NCBI GenBank assembly: GCA_050949165.1
Contig: JBMNFF010000001.1
Coordinates: 744,001 to 808,000 of the forward strand
Direction of reading: 5' to 3'
Source: DAIOXA01 sp050949165
GTDB lineage: Bacteria > Bacillota > Proteinivoracia > UBA4975
DNA length: 64,000 nt
Of this stretch, positions 56,696 through 64,000 are shown piece by piece. The position numbers were made by a program, and so were the translations under genes. Below the pieces are notes generated by a model, which ran no database searches, had not been told where the DNA came from, and worked only from the letters and a program-made list of their open reading frames with translations. Every line of letters begins with the position of its first letter. Within the stretch, counting starts at the first letter, position 1.

Positions 56696-57406
56696 TTATT
56701 TTAGCTGAAGGATCTTGTTGACCATATGGGAAGCCATGAGCAGTCCTGCGGTGGCGGGAACATAAGAAATGCTGCCGGGCAGTTGACGCCTGGAAGCATG
56801 GGTCAGCTGTTCCTGGGGGCGCCGTGGCAATTCCGGCGACCAGACCACCGGCACTCCGGTGCGGATTCCAACCTTGCCCAGCTCTCGGCGGATTACCCGG
56901 GCCAGGGGACAGTTGTATGTCTTGGCGATATCGTCCACCCGGAGCAGGCTGGCGTCCAATTTGTTGCCGGCGCCCATGCTGGAGATGACGGGCAAACCCA
57001 GGCCGAGGCTGCGCTGGATTATGTCCAATTTGGCGGTAACGGTGTCCACGGCATCCACCACCCAGTCAAAGCCGCCGGAAAGCAATTCCTCGCCGACTTC
57101 CGGGGAGTAAAAGCGGACGACGGGCTCTACCACCAGGTTGGGGTTGATCTCCCTGAACCGCCGGGCCAGAACCTGCACCTTGGCCAGGCCTACGGTGGAG
57201 GAGAGGGCGTGGAGCTGGCGGTTGATATTGCTGGCGTCGACGCAATCGTGGTCCACCAGGCGCAGGTAGCCTACGCCGGCCCGGGCCAGGGCTTCGGCGG
57301 TAAAGGAACCCACGCCGCCCACGCCAAAAATTACCACCCTGGTTCGGGCCAGGGCATCAAGCCCTTCCTGGCCAATCAAAATTTTGGTTCTCGAAAATCT
57401 TTCCAA
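56696..57406 (-). CDS. tcdA: tRNA threonylcarbamoyladenosine dehydratase
   Basis: 236 residues from TTG 57406 (AAGGGA seven bases upstream). A longer frame to 57532 would read into the 6S RNA and is rejected. E1-like fold: FGVGGVGSFTAEALARAGVG, DHDCVDASNINRQLHA, and PLARVIRRELGK. Converts t6A37 to cyclic ct6A in tRNA. Position between aspS and rarA matches yrvM in Bacillus. Confidence 0.95.
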   Translation of the reverse strand: MERFSRTKILIGQEGLDALARTRVVIFGVGGVGSFTAEALARAGVGYLRLVDHDCVDASNINRQLHALSSTVGLAKVQVLARRFREINPNLVVEPVVRFYSPEVGEELLSGGFDWVVDAVDTVTAKLDIIQRSLGLGLPVISSMGAGNKLDASLLRVDDIAKTYNCPLARVIRRELGKVGIRTGVPVVWSPELPRRPQEQLTHASRRQLPGSISYVPATAGLLMASHMVNKILQLK

Positions 57407-57432
57407 ATTAATCCCTTCTCTATGTACACAAA

Positions 57433-57622
57433 AATACCCCCGCCGTGCCGTCTCCAACCGCATTTTTTGAACCTGCTTCCGCAGGTGGGTGCCTGCCCAA
57501 CGGGTTCGAATGTCCCCCAAATCCAAGGGCATATTCTAGACCGCCGGAGACCGAGCTCCCTCTTCTAATTTGTTGGCTCAAAAAATACAGTCTACTTCGC
57601 ACACAGCAGGGATCCTTCCGAT
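57433..57622 (-). ncRNA. ssrS: 6S RNA
   Basis: Long-hairpin RNA. ATCCCTGCTGTGTGCGAAG near the 5' end pairs with the 3' part GGAGACGGCACGGCGGGG; GACTGTATTTTTTGAGCC pairs with GGTTCAAAAAATGCGG; the bubble lies between. A -10/-35 pair precedes it and GGGGGTATTTTTG follows. Location between aspS and tcdA is that of Bacillus BsrA. 6S RNA mimics an open promoter and binds sigma-A RNA polymerase. Ends are approximate. Confidence 0.85.
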
Positions 57623-57629
57623 TGACTTA

Positions 57630-57659
57630 AGTGTAGCACAGATTAAACCGCCAATGCAA
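57630..57659 (-). promoter_or_regulatory. Promoter of 6S RNA
   Basis: Minus strand TTGCAT (57654-57659) and TACACT (57630-57635) with 18 bases between, ending seven to eight bases before the 6S start. Confidence 0.65.
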
Positions 57660-57742
57660 CTGGAAAATCAAATACAGAAAGGTGCTAAGTGACCTCAGTG
57701 GATAGTATTTTTTAATAAGACATTTTTGAAAGGATGATAAAA

Positions 57743-58021
57743 ATGGCCAATGCCATGGCAACTTTAGTGGTGCTCGCCATCCTGGTCGAAGTCTGCGTAG
57801 ACATCGTCAAGTCTGCCATCCCTGTAATCCGCGGGTGGAAAAGTCAGTTGACCTCAATAATAGTGGGAGTGTTGTTGGCCACCGCTACCGCCACCGGCTT
57901 GCTGACCAGCCTGGGCGTCCGGCTCTCCGTTCCCTGGATCGATTACTTCCTTACCGGGCTAATCATTTCCCGGGGGTCTAATTTTATCCACGACCTCCTG
58001 ACCAAACTTCGCCTGGCCTAG
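57743..58021 (+). CDS. Small membrane protein, 92 aa
   Basis: ATG 57743 with AAGGATGA upstream. Two or three hydrophobic segments (MATLVVLAILVEVCVDIV; LTSIIVGVLLATATATGLL; IDYFLTGLIISRGSNFIHDLL). The outline and the RGSNFIHDL end resemble phage-holin-type proteins, but no lysin is nearby. One of three plus-strand genes. Function unknown. Confidence 0.65.
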   Translation: MANAMATLVVLAILVEVCVDIVKSAIPVIRGWKSQLTSIIVGVLLATATATGLLTSLGVRLSVPWIDYFLTGLIISRGSNFIHDLLTKLRLA

Positions 58022-58098
58022 GTCCTGATTCCACAAGATTCGACAGAGGATTCTGGTATACTGGAAAGGACTGAAAATAAAGACGAGGAGGGTCGCCT

Positions 58099-59067
58099 TT
58101 GTGTACCGTTACCGTTATCCTTCCCCAGAATTACCCCGAGATTGAAGATTCTCAGTATATCCGTCCTCTGGCCGAGCCGGTGCTGGCCCAGCAGACCGAT
58201 TGCTTCCTGGCCGATGAAGAATTGGTCTGGCATAATAACGGTCTCTATTTTTTATTCTCCTGCCAACCCCGGCAGCTGGTCCTCAATGCCGTAAGCGACT
58301 TCAATCCCCTCATCGGCCTGCAGCCTCAGCCCCTGGACCGGGCCCTGAAGGAAGTGGCCATGGAAGAAGTGGATAGGCTGGTGGTCAAGCACCGCAAATA
58401 CCGGGTGCGGACCAATACCGGAAATCTTTTGCGCAAGGAATTGCGCCGCAATCTGCACACCGCCTTCCAGTGCAGTCACATTGCAGTTAAGAATTACTTT
58501 GGCCCCATTCACCACAAGCTGGTCAACCAGCATTATCGGCAGTTGATCGACCTGGCCGAAGCCGCCCTGATAAAGCCGGCAAAATTGGTCATGGTGGCCT
58601 GGCTCCCGGGCAACGACTGCCGGCGCTCCCTGCTCCTCATCGATGAACAGGGCGCCTCATTTAAATGCGTGCTTTCGGATACGAAGCTGCGGATAACCCA
58701 TGCCGCTCCGGCAGGGAATTTCTCCATCCATCGCTTCCGCAACCAGGATATCAAGATAACCCAACACTGTCTGGAACGCTTTGCCGCCCGGGTCCTGGAG
58801 CGGGACCTGAACGCCATCAACCCCCTGCTCACCCAGGGAGAGCTCTTGAAATTTATAAAAAACCGAACCATCAGCCACGCCTGCCAGATGGGGAGGATGG
58901 TTTTTGTCAACGTATCCGGCTATATATTCATCGGCGCCGTCAGCAGAGGCAAATTGAGTCTGGTCACCACCTATCGGGAGACTCTGGTGGAGCCCGAAGA
59001 ATTCCACCAACAGATTCTAAGCCTTTTCCAAACGGCCAATCCCGAAACGGCCCTCGCTCCCGCATAA
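58099..59067 (+). CDS. Hypothetical protein, 322 aa
   Basis: TTG start with GAGGAGGG seven to nine bases upstream. Soluble, no signal peptide. N-terminal MCTVTVILPQNYPEIE; a middle helical part; C-terminal ITQHCLERFAARVL...LTQGELLKFIKN...GYIFIGAVSRGKLSLVTTY, which resembles the His-containing C-terminal half of small DUF4258-like or RelE-like folds, though this is weak. Followed by a strong terminator. Not recognised; the codon use looks like the rest of the window. Confidence 0.75.
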   Translation: MCTVTVILPQNYPEIEDSQYIRPLAEPVLAQQTDCFLADEELVWHNNGLYFLFSCQPRQLVLNAVSDFNPLIGLQPQPLDRALKEVAMEEVDRLVVKHRKYRVRTNTGNLLRKELRRNLHTAFQCSHIAVKNYFGPIHHKLVNQHYRQLIDLAEAALIKPAKLVMVAWLPGNDCRRSLLLIDEQGASFKCVLSDTKLRITHAAPAGNFSIHRFRNQDIKITQHCLERFAARVLERDLNAINPLLTQGELLKFIKNRTISHACQMGRMVFVNVSGYIFIGAVSRGKLSLVTTYRETLVEPEEFHQQILSLFQTANPETALAPA

Positions 59068-59093
59068 AAAACCGGCGTTTCCGCCGGTTTTTC
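59066..59093. terminator. Bidirectional terminator between the 322-aa gene and aspS
   Basis: AAAACCGGC-GTTTCC-GCCGGTTTTT, a symmetrical hairpin at the convergent ends of the two genes. Confidence 0.92.
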
Positions 59094-60841
59094 TATTTCT
59101 TTACCAACAGTTTTAACTCCGCCAGTTGCTCCTCCGCCACGGTGGAAGGCGCGTCGGTCATCAGGTCGGCGCCGCTGTTGGTCTTGGGGAAGGCGATGAC
59201 ATTGCGAATGCTGCTCTCCCCAGCCAGGATGGCCACCAGGCGGTCAAAGCCGAAGGCGATGCCGCGGTGAGGCGGGGCGCCTGCGGCCAGGGCTTCCAGG
59301 AGAAAGCCGAACTGCGTCTTGGCAGTTTCGGGATCAATACCTATCGCCCGGAAAAGGGCCTGCTGCACCTCGGGGGTGTGAATCCTGGCGCTGCCACCGG
59401 CCACCTCCCAGCCGTTGAGCACCAGGTCATAGGCCTGGGCCCTGACGGCGGCAGGTTCGGTGGCAAGCTTGGCAACATCCTCCGGCACCGGCGCCGTAAA
59501 GGGGTGATGGGCCGCCACAAACCGGCCTTCTTCCTCATCGTATTCAAAGAGGGGAAAGTCCACCACCCAGCAGGGCTTAAAACTGTCTTCGGCAAAGAGC
59601 TCTTGCGCCTGGCCCAAATGGACCCGCAGGGCGCCCAGGGCAGGCAGGACAACGCCGTAGGTGTCGGCGTCGGCCACAAAGAGGAGGATGTCGCCGGGCC
59701 GGGCGGCAAAGGCTGCCACCAGCTCAGCCACCTGCGCTTCCGAGAAGAACTTGGCGATGGGAGAGCGCACTCCCTCCTCTTCCACCGCCAGCCAGGCCAG
59801 CCCCTTGGCCCCGAAGGGTTTGACGATTTCCCCCAGCTGGTCCAGCTCCTTGCGGCTGAATGCCGCCGTCACCTTCAGTCCCCGCACCGAACCGCCGTCG
59901 GCAACGGCGCCGGCAAAGACCTTGAACTCGCTGGCCGCAACCAAATTCGACACGTCGACGATCTCCATGCCAAAGCGCAGGTCGGGCTTGTCGGAGCCAT
60001 ACTTCTCCATGGCCGTCGCCCAGTCCAGGCGCGGGAAGGGGGTTGGCAGGTCCACACCCTTGATTTCGGCAAAAATCCGCCGGACCAGCTCCTCCATCAT
60101 GGTCATGAACTCATCCCGGTCCAGGAAGGAAACCTCGATATCCACCTGGGTAAACTCCAGCTGGCGGTCGGCCCTGAGATCCTCGTCCCGGAAGCAGCGG
60201 GCCAGTTGGTAGTACCGCTCCAATCCTGCGACCATCAGCAACTGCTTCAGGAGTTGCGGAGATTGGGGCAAGGCGTAAAACTGGCCGGGGCTGATCCGGC
60301 TGGGAACGAGAAAGTCCCTGGCGCCTTCAGGGGTGCTCTTGGTGAGGATAGGGGTCTCCACCTCGATGAATTCCCGCTCGGCCAGGAAATTGCGGAAGAT
60401 TGCCGCCACCTGGCTCCGCAAGAGCAAATTTTTCTGCATCACCGGCCGGCGCAAATCCAGGTAACGATAGCGCAGGCGCAGGTTGTCGTCCACCTTGACA
60501 TCGTCGGTTATATAGAAGGGCGGTAGGGTGGCGGTGTTGAGGATTTCCATGTGCTCCCCCTTCACCTCCACTTCGCCGGTAGCCATGTTGGGATTGGCAT
60601 TGCCCGCTTCCCGGGCCTTGACGGTGCCGGTAACGTTTACCACGTATTCAGAGCGAACGGTATCCGCCAGCTCGTACCCGGGGCTGTCGGGATAAAAGAC
60701 CACCTGGACCAGGCCCCAGCGGTCCCGGAGGTCCAGAAAGATCATGCCTCCCAGGTCCCGGCGCTTGGCCACCCAGCCCGACAGTTTCACTTCGTTGCCA
60801 ATATGCTCTGCCCGAAGGCTACCGCAATAGGTCCTCTCCAT
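59093..60841 (-). CDS. aspS: Aspartate--tRNA ligase
   Basis: 582 residues, bacterial type. Anticodon-binding OB fold (LSGWVAKRRDLGGMIFLDLRD), class-II motifs (FIEVETPILTKSTPEGARDF; RCFRDEDLRADRQLEFTQVD; GIAFGFDRLV) and an inserted GAD domain (SEAQVAELVAAFAARPGD). Two bases from hisS, so probably under the same T-box. Confidence 0.98.
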   Translation of the reverse strand: MERTYCGSLRAEHIGNEVKLSGWVAKRRDLGGMIFLDLRDRWGLVQVVFYPDSPGYELADTVRSEYVVNVTGTVKAREAGNANPNMATGEVEVKGEHMEILNTATLPPFYITDDVKVDDNLRLRYRYLDLRRPVMQKNLLLRSQVAAIFRNFLAEREFIEVETPILTKSTPEGARDFLVPSRISPGQFYALPQSPQLLKQLLMVAGLERYYQLARCFRDEDLRADRQLEFTQVDIEVSFLDRDEFMTMMEELVRRIFAEIKGVDLPTPFPRLDWATAMEKYGSDKPDLRFGMEIVDVSNLVAASEFKVFAGAVADGGSVRGLKVTAAFSRKELDQLGEIVKPFGAKGLAWLAVEEEGVRSPIAKFFSEAQVAELVAAFAARPGDILLFVADADTYGVVLPALGALRVHLGQAQELFAEDSFKPCWVVDFPLFEYDEEEGRFVAAHHPFTAPVPEDVAKLATEPAAVRAQAYDLVLNGWEVAGGSARIHTPEVQQALFRAIGIDPETAKTQFGFLLEALAAGAPPHRGIAFGFDRLVAILAGESSIRNVIAFPKTNSGADLMTDAPSTVAEEQLAELKLLVKK

Positions 60842-60843
60842 CC

Positions 60844-62091
60844 TCAGTTCGCTCCTTCCAGTCCTGTTAATATCTCTGCCAGACTTTCCAGGGCCAGCTC
60901 CCGCTGCTCGCCCGTCTCCAAGTCCCGGAGCAGGGCCCGGCCATTATCCAGATCGTCGGGACCCATGATCAGGGCCCAGCGGCAGTTATTGCGATCCGCC
61001 TGCTTGAACTGGGCCTTGAACCCCTTGCCCAGGAGGTCGTACTGAATGCTGCAGCCCCCTTGACGCAGGCGATGGGCGATGGCGATAGCCTGATCGGCCA
61101 CAGGTTCCATGGTCACCAGCCAGATGCCCCGGCGATCCTCCTTGGCTTTGAGGGCGGGGGGATCCATCAGTTCGATGCGGTCCACGCCTAAGGCCAGACC
61201 CACGGCGGGCACACTGGGACCGCCCAGCAATTCCACCAGGCCGTCGTAGCGGCCGCCGCCGCCCAGGGCGTCCTGACTGCCCAGGGAATCGGTCTTGTAT
61301 TCAAAGGTGGTACGGTTATAGTAGTCCAGCCCTCTGACCAGGCGGGGGTCCAGGGCGTAGGGAATGTCCAGCCGGTCCAGGCCGGCCTTGACCTGGGCAA
61401 AGTGCTCCTGGCAATCCTCACACAGGTAGTCGCTGATCAGGGGAACGCCGCGAATCTCCTCCTGACACCGGGTATTCTTGCAGTCCAGGACCCGCAGGGG
61501 ATTGCGCTCTAAGCGACTGACACAGAGTTCACACATCTGCCGGCCCTGCAGGTATGAAATCAAGGCCTGGCGATACCGGGCCCGGCACTGGTTGCAGCCG
61601 ATGCTGTTTAAGACCAGGCGGGTGTCTATCCCCAGTTCCTTATAATACTGCCAGCCCAGGGCGATGACCTCCACATCTGCCCGGGGCCCAGAGGCGCCCA
61701 GGAGCTCGACGCCGAACTGCCAGAGTTGGCGGTAGCGACCGGCCTGGGGCTTTTCATAGCGGAACATGGGGCCAAAGTAGAAGTATTTGGCCGGGAGGGC
61801 GCCGTTATAGAGTTTGTGCTCCACAAAGGCCCGGACAACGCCGGCAGTTCCCTCGGGGCGCAGGGTCAGGTTGCGTTCACCCCGGTCGGAGAAGGTGTAC
61901 ATCTCTTTCTCGACAATGTCGGTGGCCTCGCCGACGCCCCGCTGAAAGAGTTCGGTGTACTCAAAGATGGGGGTGCGCATTTCGCCATAACCATATTGTC
62001 TGGCAAGGTTCACCGCAAGTTCTTCCAGGCGCCGGAATCTTTCAGCCTGTTCCGGCAAGAAATCGCGAGTTCCCCTGGGTGCCTGATACAT
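60844..62091 (-). CDS. hisS: Histidine--tRNA ligase
   Basis: 415 residues from the ATG at 62091, with GGAGGA at proper spacing (an ATG at 62097 is too close). APRGTRDFLPEQ, LRPEGTAGVVRAF (motif 2), RGLDYYNRTTFE and GGGGRYDGLVELLGG (histidine-A motifs) and the C-terminal anticodon domain are present. An unusual Cys-rich stretch (CNQCRARYRQ...CELCVSRL...CKNTRCQ...CEDC) could bind zinc, as in some anaerobe HisRS. Confidence 0.98.
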   Translation of the reverse strand: MYQAPRGTRDFLPEQAERFRRLEELAVNLARQYGYGEMRTPIFEYTELFQRGVGEATDIVEKEMYTFSDRGERNLTLRPEGTAGVVRAFVEHKLYNGALPAKYFYFGPMFRYEKPQAGRYRQLWQFGVELLGASGPRADVEVIALGWQYYKELGIDTRLVLNSIGCNQCRARYRQALISYLQGRQMCELCVSRLERNPLRVLDCKNTRCQEEIRGVPLISDYLCEDCQEHFAQVKAGLDRLDIPYALDPRLVRGLDYYNRTTFEYKTDSLGSQDALGGGGRYDGLVELLGGPSVPAVGLALGVDRIELMDPPALKAKEDRRGIWLVTMEPVADQAIAIAHRLRQGGCSIQYDLLGKGFKAQFKQADRNNCRWALIMGPDDLDNGRALLRDLETGEQRELALESLAEILTGLEGAN

Positions 62092-62105
62092 GAGCATTCC
62101 TCCTT

Positions 62106-62135
62106 GGAAGCAAAGGGGACGGTTCTTTTGCTTCC
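62106..62135 (+). repeat. REP-like palindrome, GGAAGC/GCTTCC subfamily
   Basis: GGAAGC, AAA, core GGGGACGGTTCTTTT, GCTTCC. Direct orientation, 21 bases from an inverted copy at 62157-62185. Between the T-box and the hisS start. Confidence 0.9.
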
Positions 62136-62156
62136 CTTAATCCAATTCCTCTGGAA

Positions 62157-62185
62157 GGAAGCAAAAGAACCGTCCCCATGCTTCC
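62157..62185 (-). repeat. REP-like palindrome, inverted copy, forming part of the T-box terminator
   Basis: On the minus strand: GGAAGCAT, GGGGACGGTTCTTTT, GCTTCC. It forms an inverted pair with 62106-62135, and its core is complementary to AAGGACCCGTCCC of the T-box (62194-62206). Confidence 0.9.
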
Positions 62186-62397
62186 TCCTGTCAGGGACGG
62201 GTCCTTGCCCGCGGTGCCACCCTGGTTGCCGCTATAAAACGGCCACTCTAGCAGGCCGGTAACGGGGCCAACCGTGGTGGAGACCAAGGGCTCGGGGCTG
62301 TCTTTCCGCCGCCTTGTCCAGGGGGCTTTCAGTCGTGGCCCCCCTCCCTGAAGGACAGAATCGGCGTACTCCTTCCCGTCGTCGCCCGCATTATGTT
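62160..62397 (-). promoter_or_regulatory. T-box leader of hisS-aspS
   Basis: The T-box CAGGGTGGCACCGCGG (62209-62224) and upstream stem-I pairs (GGAGGGGGGCC...; CCACGGTTGGCCCCGTTACCGG) are visible. AAGGACCCGTCCC just after the T-box pairs, with one mismatch, with GGGACGGTTCTTTT of the REP-like element to make a terminator. Specifier not assigned. It should sense uncharged tRNA-His or tRNA-Asp. Confidence 0.88.
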
Positions 62398-62428
62398 GGC
62401 TGTATTTTATCAATCGGGACGGGGCTTG

Positions 62429-63799
62429 TCAACTGCCCCGGCGCAGCCAGTCCAGTTTGCGCCGAACCAGGGTGGCCCTGCGTTCCAGGTACTGGTTGGG
62501 ATCCCGGGGATTGTTCAGGGTCTCGATGGAGTTGTGGCTGACCAGCTTGCTGACGGCCCCGGCCCCCACCCCCAGCACCGGCTCGGTTTCGGCAATGCTG
62601 GCGATATTGTAATAGCAAAAGGTCCCCGGCAGGGCAAAGCCCACATTCTCCAGATGGGAGGCGATGTTTTTCTGGCGGTACAGGTAGTAGGGCACAAATC
62701 CAAGTTCTTCCAGACGGGCATAGGCCGCCTGAGCAATGGCCCTTGCCTCGTCGGCCTCCAAATAGTGCCGGCGGGTCGCCGCCCCCCGCTTCAGGGCCAG
62801 GGCATGGATTGTTATGTTCTGGACTCCCCTGTCCACCAGGTCCGTGACTACCTGAGCAAATTCCTCGGGTTCCTGTCCCGGCAGCCCAATAATCAGGTCT
62901 GAGTTGATGATGGGGATTCCCGACCGGACTGTCAGGTCCAGCGCCGAATAAAACTGCTCTACGCTGTGCTCTCTGCCGATCTCCCTCAGAGTCTCGGCCC
63001 GGGGGTACTGGGAATTTATGCTGATCCGGGTCACGCCCAGGCCCTCCATGACCCGAAGGTGCTCCTGGCTCAGAGTATCTGGCCGCCCCGCCTCCACGGT
63101 AAACTCGCATCCCGGCCGGGCCGCCGGGGCCAGCAGTGCTTGGAGCTGGCCGGGCTCCAGGGAGGTGGGGGTGCCGCCCCCCACATAGATGCTGTTGACG
63201 GGAATTTGGTAGTGGCGGCAGGCGGCGAGCAATTCCGAGAGCTCTTGGGAGGCCTGAGCAACATAAGTTTCCAGCTGCTTCTGCCAGCGCCCCAGTGGCA
63301 GTGAGGCAAAGGAACAGTAGTGGCAGCGGCTGGGGCAGAAGGGCACCGAGATATAGATGGAAATACCCCGTTCCTTCAGGAGAGGATGGCCGTTGGCTAC
63401 CGCCGCCAGGAGGAGATCGGCCTTGTCGGGACTGAGCAGCCACTTGCTGCACAGTTCGGCCCGGGCCCCCTCCCGGCCCAGAGAGTTGAGGAGCCGGGAG
63501 GCCACCTTGCCGGGGCGGACCCCGGTCAAAATTCCCCAGGGACTTAAGGGAGCGCCCTGGATATTGCTCAGGACCTGGAAGAGGGTGTGGAGAAAGGCGC
63601 TTTTCTCGGCGGGAACTATGGCCTGCTCGCTGATTCCTTCCCCGAACACGCTTATCTGCAACGCCTGCCGGCGGTCTTCCACCCGCACATCCAAATCCCA
63701 ATTATCTGCCTTGACCTTTACCTCTGCCTGGGGCAGCAGGCGCAAGAGGTGCACCCCCCGGGCCCACCAGGGCCCCGGCGCGGCAAAGCGAATGATCAT
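62429..63799 (-). CDS. hemZ: Coproporphyrinogen dehydrogenase HemZ (radical SAM)
   Basis: 456 residues. The radical SAM cluster CPSRCHYC (Cys155, 159, 162) lies after an N-terminal domain; GGGTPTSLEPGQ and the HemN-like C-terminus (PNQYLERR) follow. Bacillus HemZ is similar in length and also lies in the hisS region in many clostridia. Converts coproporphyrinogen III without oxygen, though several HemZ/HemN-like proteins have other roles. Confidence 0.9.
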   Translation of the reverse strand: MIIRFAAPGPWWARGVHLLRLLPQAEVKVKADNWDLDVRVEDRRQALQISVFGEGISEQAIVPAEKSAFLHTLFQVLSNIQGAPLSPWGILTGVRPGKVASRLLNSLGREGARAELCSKWLLSPDKADLLLAAVANGHPLLKERGISIYISVPFCPSRCHYCSFASLPLGRWQKQLETYVAQASQELSELLAACRHYQIPVNSIYVGGGTPTSLEPGQLQALLAPAARPGCEFTVEAGRPDTLSQEHLRVMEGLGVTRISINSQYPRAETLREIGREHSVEQFYSALDLTVRSGIPIINSDLIIGLPGQEPEEFAQVVTDLVDRGVQNITIHALALKRGAATRRHYLEADEARAIAQAAYARLEELGFVPYYLYRQKNIASHLENVGFALPGTFCYYNIASIAETEPVLGVGAGAVSKLVSHNSIETLNNPRDPNQYLERRATLVRRKLDWLRRGS

Positions 63800-63814
63800 A
63801 ACTCTCCCACCTTC

Positions 63815-63843
63815 CCAAAAAAGAAAGGCCCACCGGCCTTTTA
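63815..63843 (-). terminator. Terminator of the partial right-end gene
   Basis: AAAGGCC-GGTG-GGCCTTT followed by CTTTTTT on the minus strand, upstream of hemZ. Confidence 0.75.
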
Positions 63844-64000
63844 CTCTCGTAGCACGCGACGAATCAGCTGCACATCTTCCACGCCCACATTGAATTGCTC
63901 AGCAATCTCGGCGTCGTCATTGCCCTGGTCGATGCTGTCCAGCATCTTGTGCAGGTCGACGCGGCGCAGTTTCTGAGCCCGCAATTTTTCCAAAGCCGCT
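63841..64000 (-). CDS. C-terminal part of an unidentified protein (5' end outside window)
   Basis: Last 52 residues: ALEKLRAQKLRRVDLHKMLDSI, then DDAEIAEQFNVGVEDVQLIRRVLRE, which looks like a DNA-binding helix-turn-helix. Too little is visible to name it. Confidence 0.6.
   Translation of the reverse strand, partial: AALEKLRAQKLRRVDLHKMLDSIDQGNDDAEIAEQFNVGVEDVQLIRRVLRE

Noticed and set aside
57430..57550. Possible tRNA (GGTTCGAAT T-loop-like sequence)
   Set aside because: No cloverleaf can be drawn; the arms fit 6S RNA on the opposite strand.
62391..63701. 436-residue minus-strand frame overlapping hemZ
   Set aside because: It is hemZ read in another frame; only the 62429-63799 frame has the CxxxCxxC motif.

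Overview
The window looks like a chromosomal segment of a spore-forming, GC-rich member of the Bacillota, probably a clostridial-type anaerobe. Evidence is the start of a spoIIIA operon, sigK, hemZ, 6S RNA between aspS and tcdA, T-box leaders, the udk/U32/mltG/DUF1292/ruvX/ireB/alaS cluster and a two-subunit glycine cleavage P-protein. Species cannot be named from the sequence. Nearly every gene is on the minus strand; only three CDS (4785-7373, 57743-58021, 58099-59067) run the other way.

Layout from left to right. 1-4556: spoIIIAD/AC/AB/AA, an acidic zinc-ribbon protein, efp, a Xaa-Pro peptidase and aroQ, the same order as aroQ-pepQ-efp-spoIIIA in Bacillus. 4785-7373: a plus-strand fusion of a class-III aminotransferase and a cyanobacterial-type acyl-ACP reductase, with its own promoter. 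7543-14638: lpdA and gcvPB-gcvPA-gcvH-gcvT behind a tandem glycine riboswitch, with fchA upstream, a one-carbon/glycine module. 14665-17388: histidine phosphatase, ddl and an EamA transporter. 17497-27229: a type IV pilus operon (pilB-T-C-A-M-N-O-D plus minor pilins) in which six genes carry one or more single-base indels. 27336-28687: an IS256-family element directly upstream of pilB. 28910-31947: an RND transporter with about eight single-base insertions. 32017-37353: aroK, a secreted protein and a second, compact and intact pilus/secretion operon. 37469-41548: aroE, yqeG, sigK and a penicillin-binding protein with one frameshift. 41673-42452: a REP-associated (Y1, IS200-like) transposase flanked by small palindromes. 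42604-50400: udk, U32 peptidase, mltG, DUF1292, ruvX, aldo/keto reductase, ireB and alaS with a T-box. 50461-57406: AI-2E-type permease, small proteins, PRC-barrel protein, P5C dehydrogenase, rarA, rseC-like, csoR-like and tcdA. 57433-57622: 6S RNA. 57743-64000: two unknown plus-strand genes, aspS, hisS with a T-box, hemZ and a truncated gene.

The most interesting structure is a dispersed family of small palindromes built on a GGGACR core. One subfamily has GGAAGC/GCTTCC stems and brackets the Y1 transposase in inverted orientation; it also forms an inverted pair upstream of hisS, where one copy can supply the 3' arm and U-tract of the T-box terminator. Other subfamilies pair the core with TGTCGC and lie at 8995-9085, 52620-52725 and 54367-54514. 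Together they look like a REP/RAYT system. A second recurrent theme is a terminator-like hairpin whose 3' G-rich arm is also the probable ribosome binding site of the next gene.

Caveat: the roughly two dozen indels in the pil and RND genes, almost all insertions, leave otherwise intact frames. They may be sequencing or assembly errors rather than real pseudogenes.
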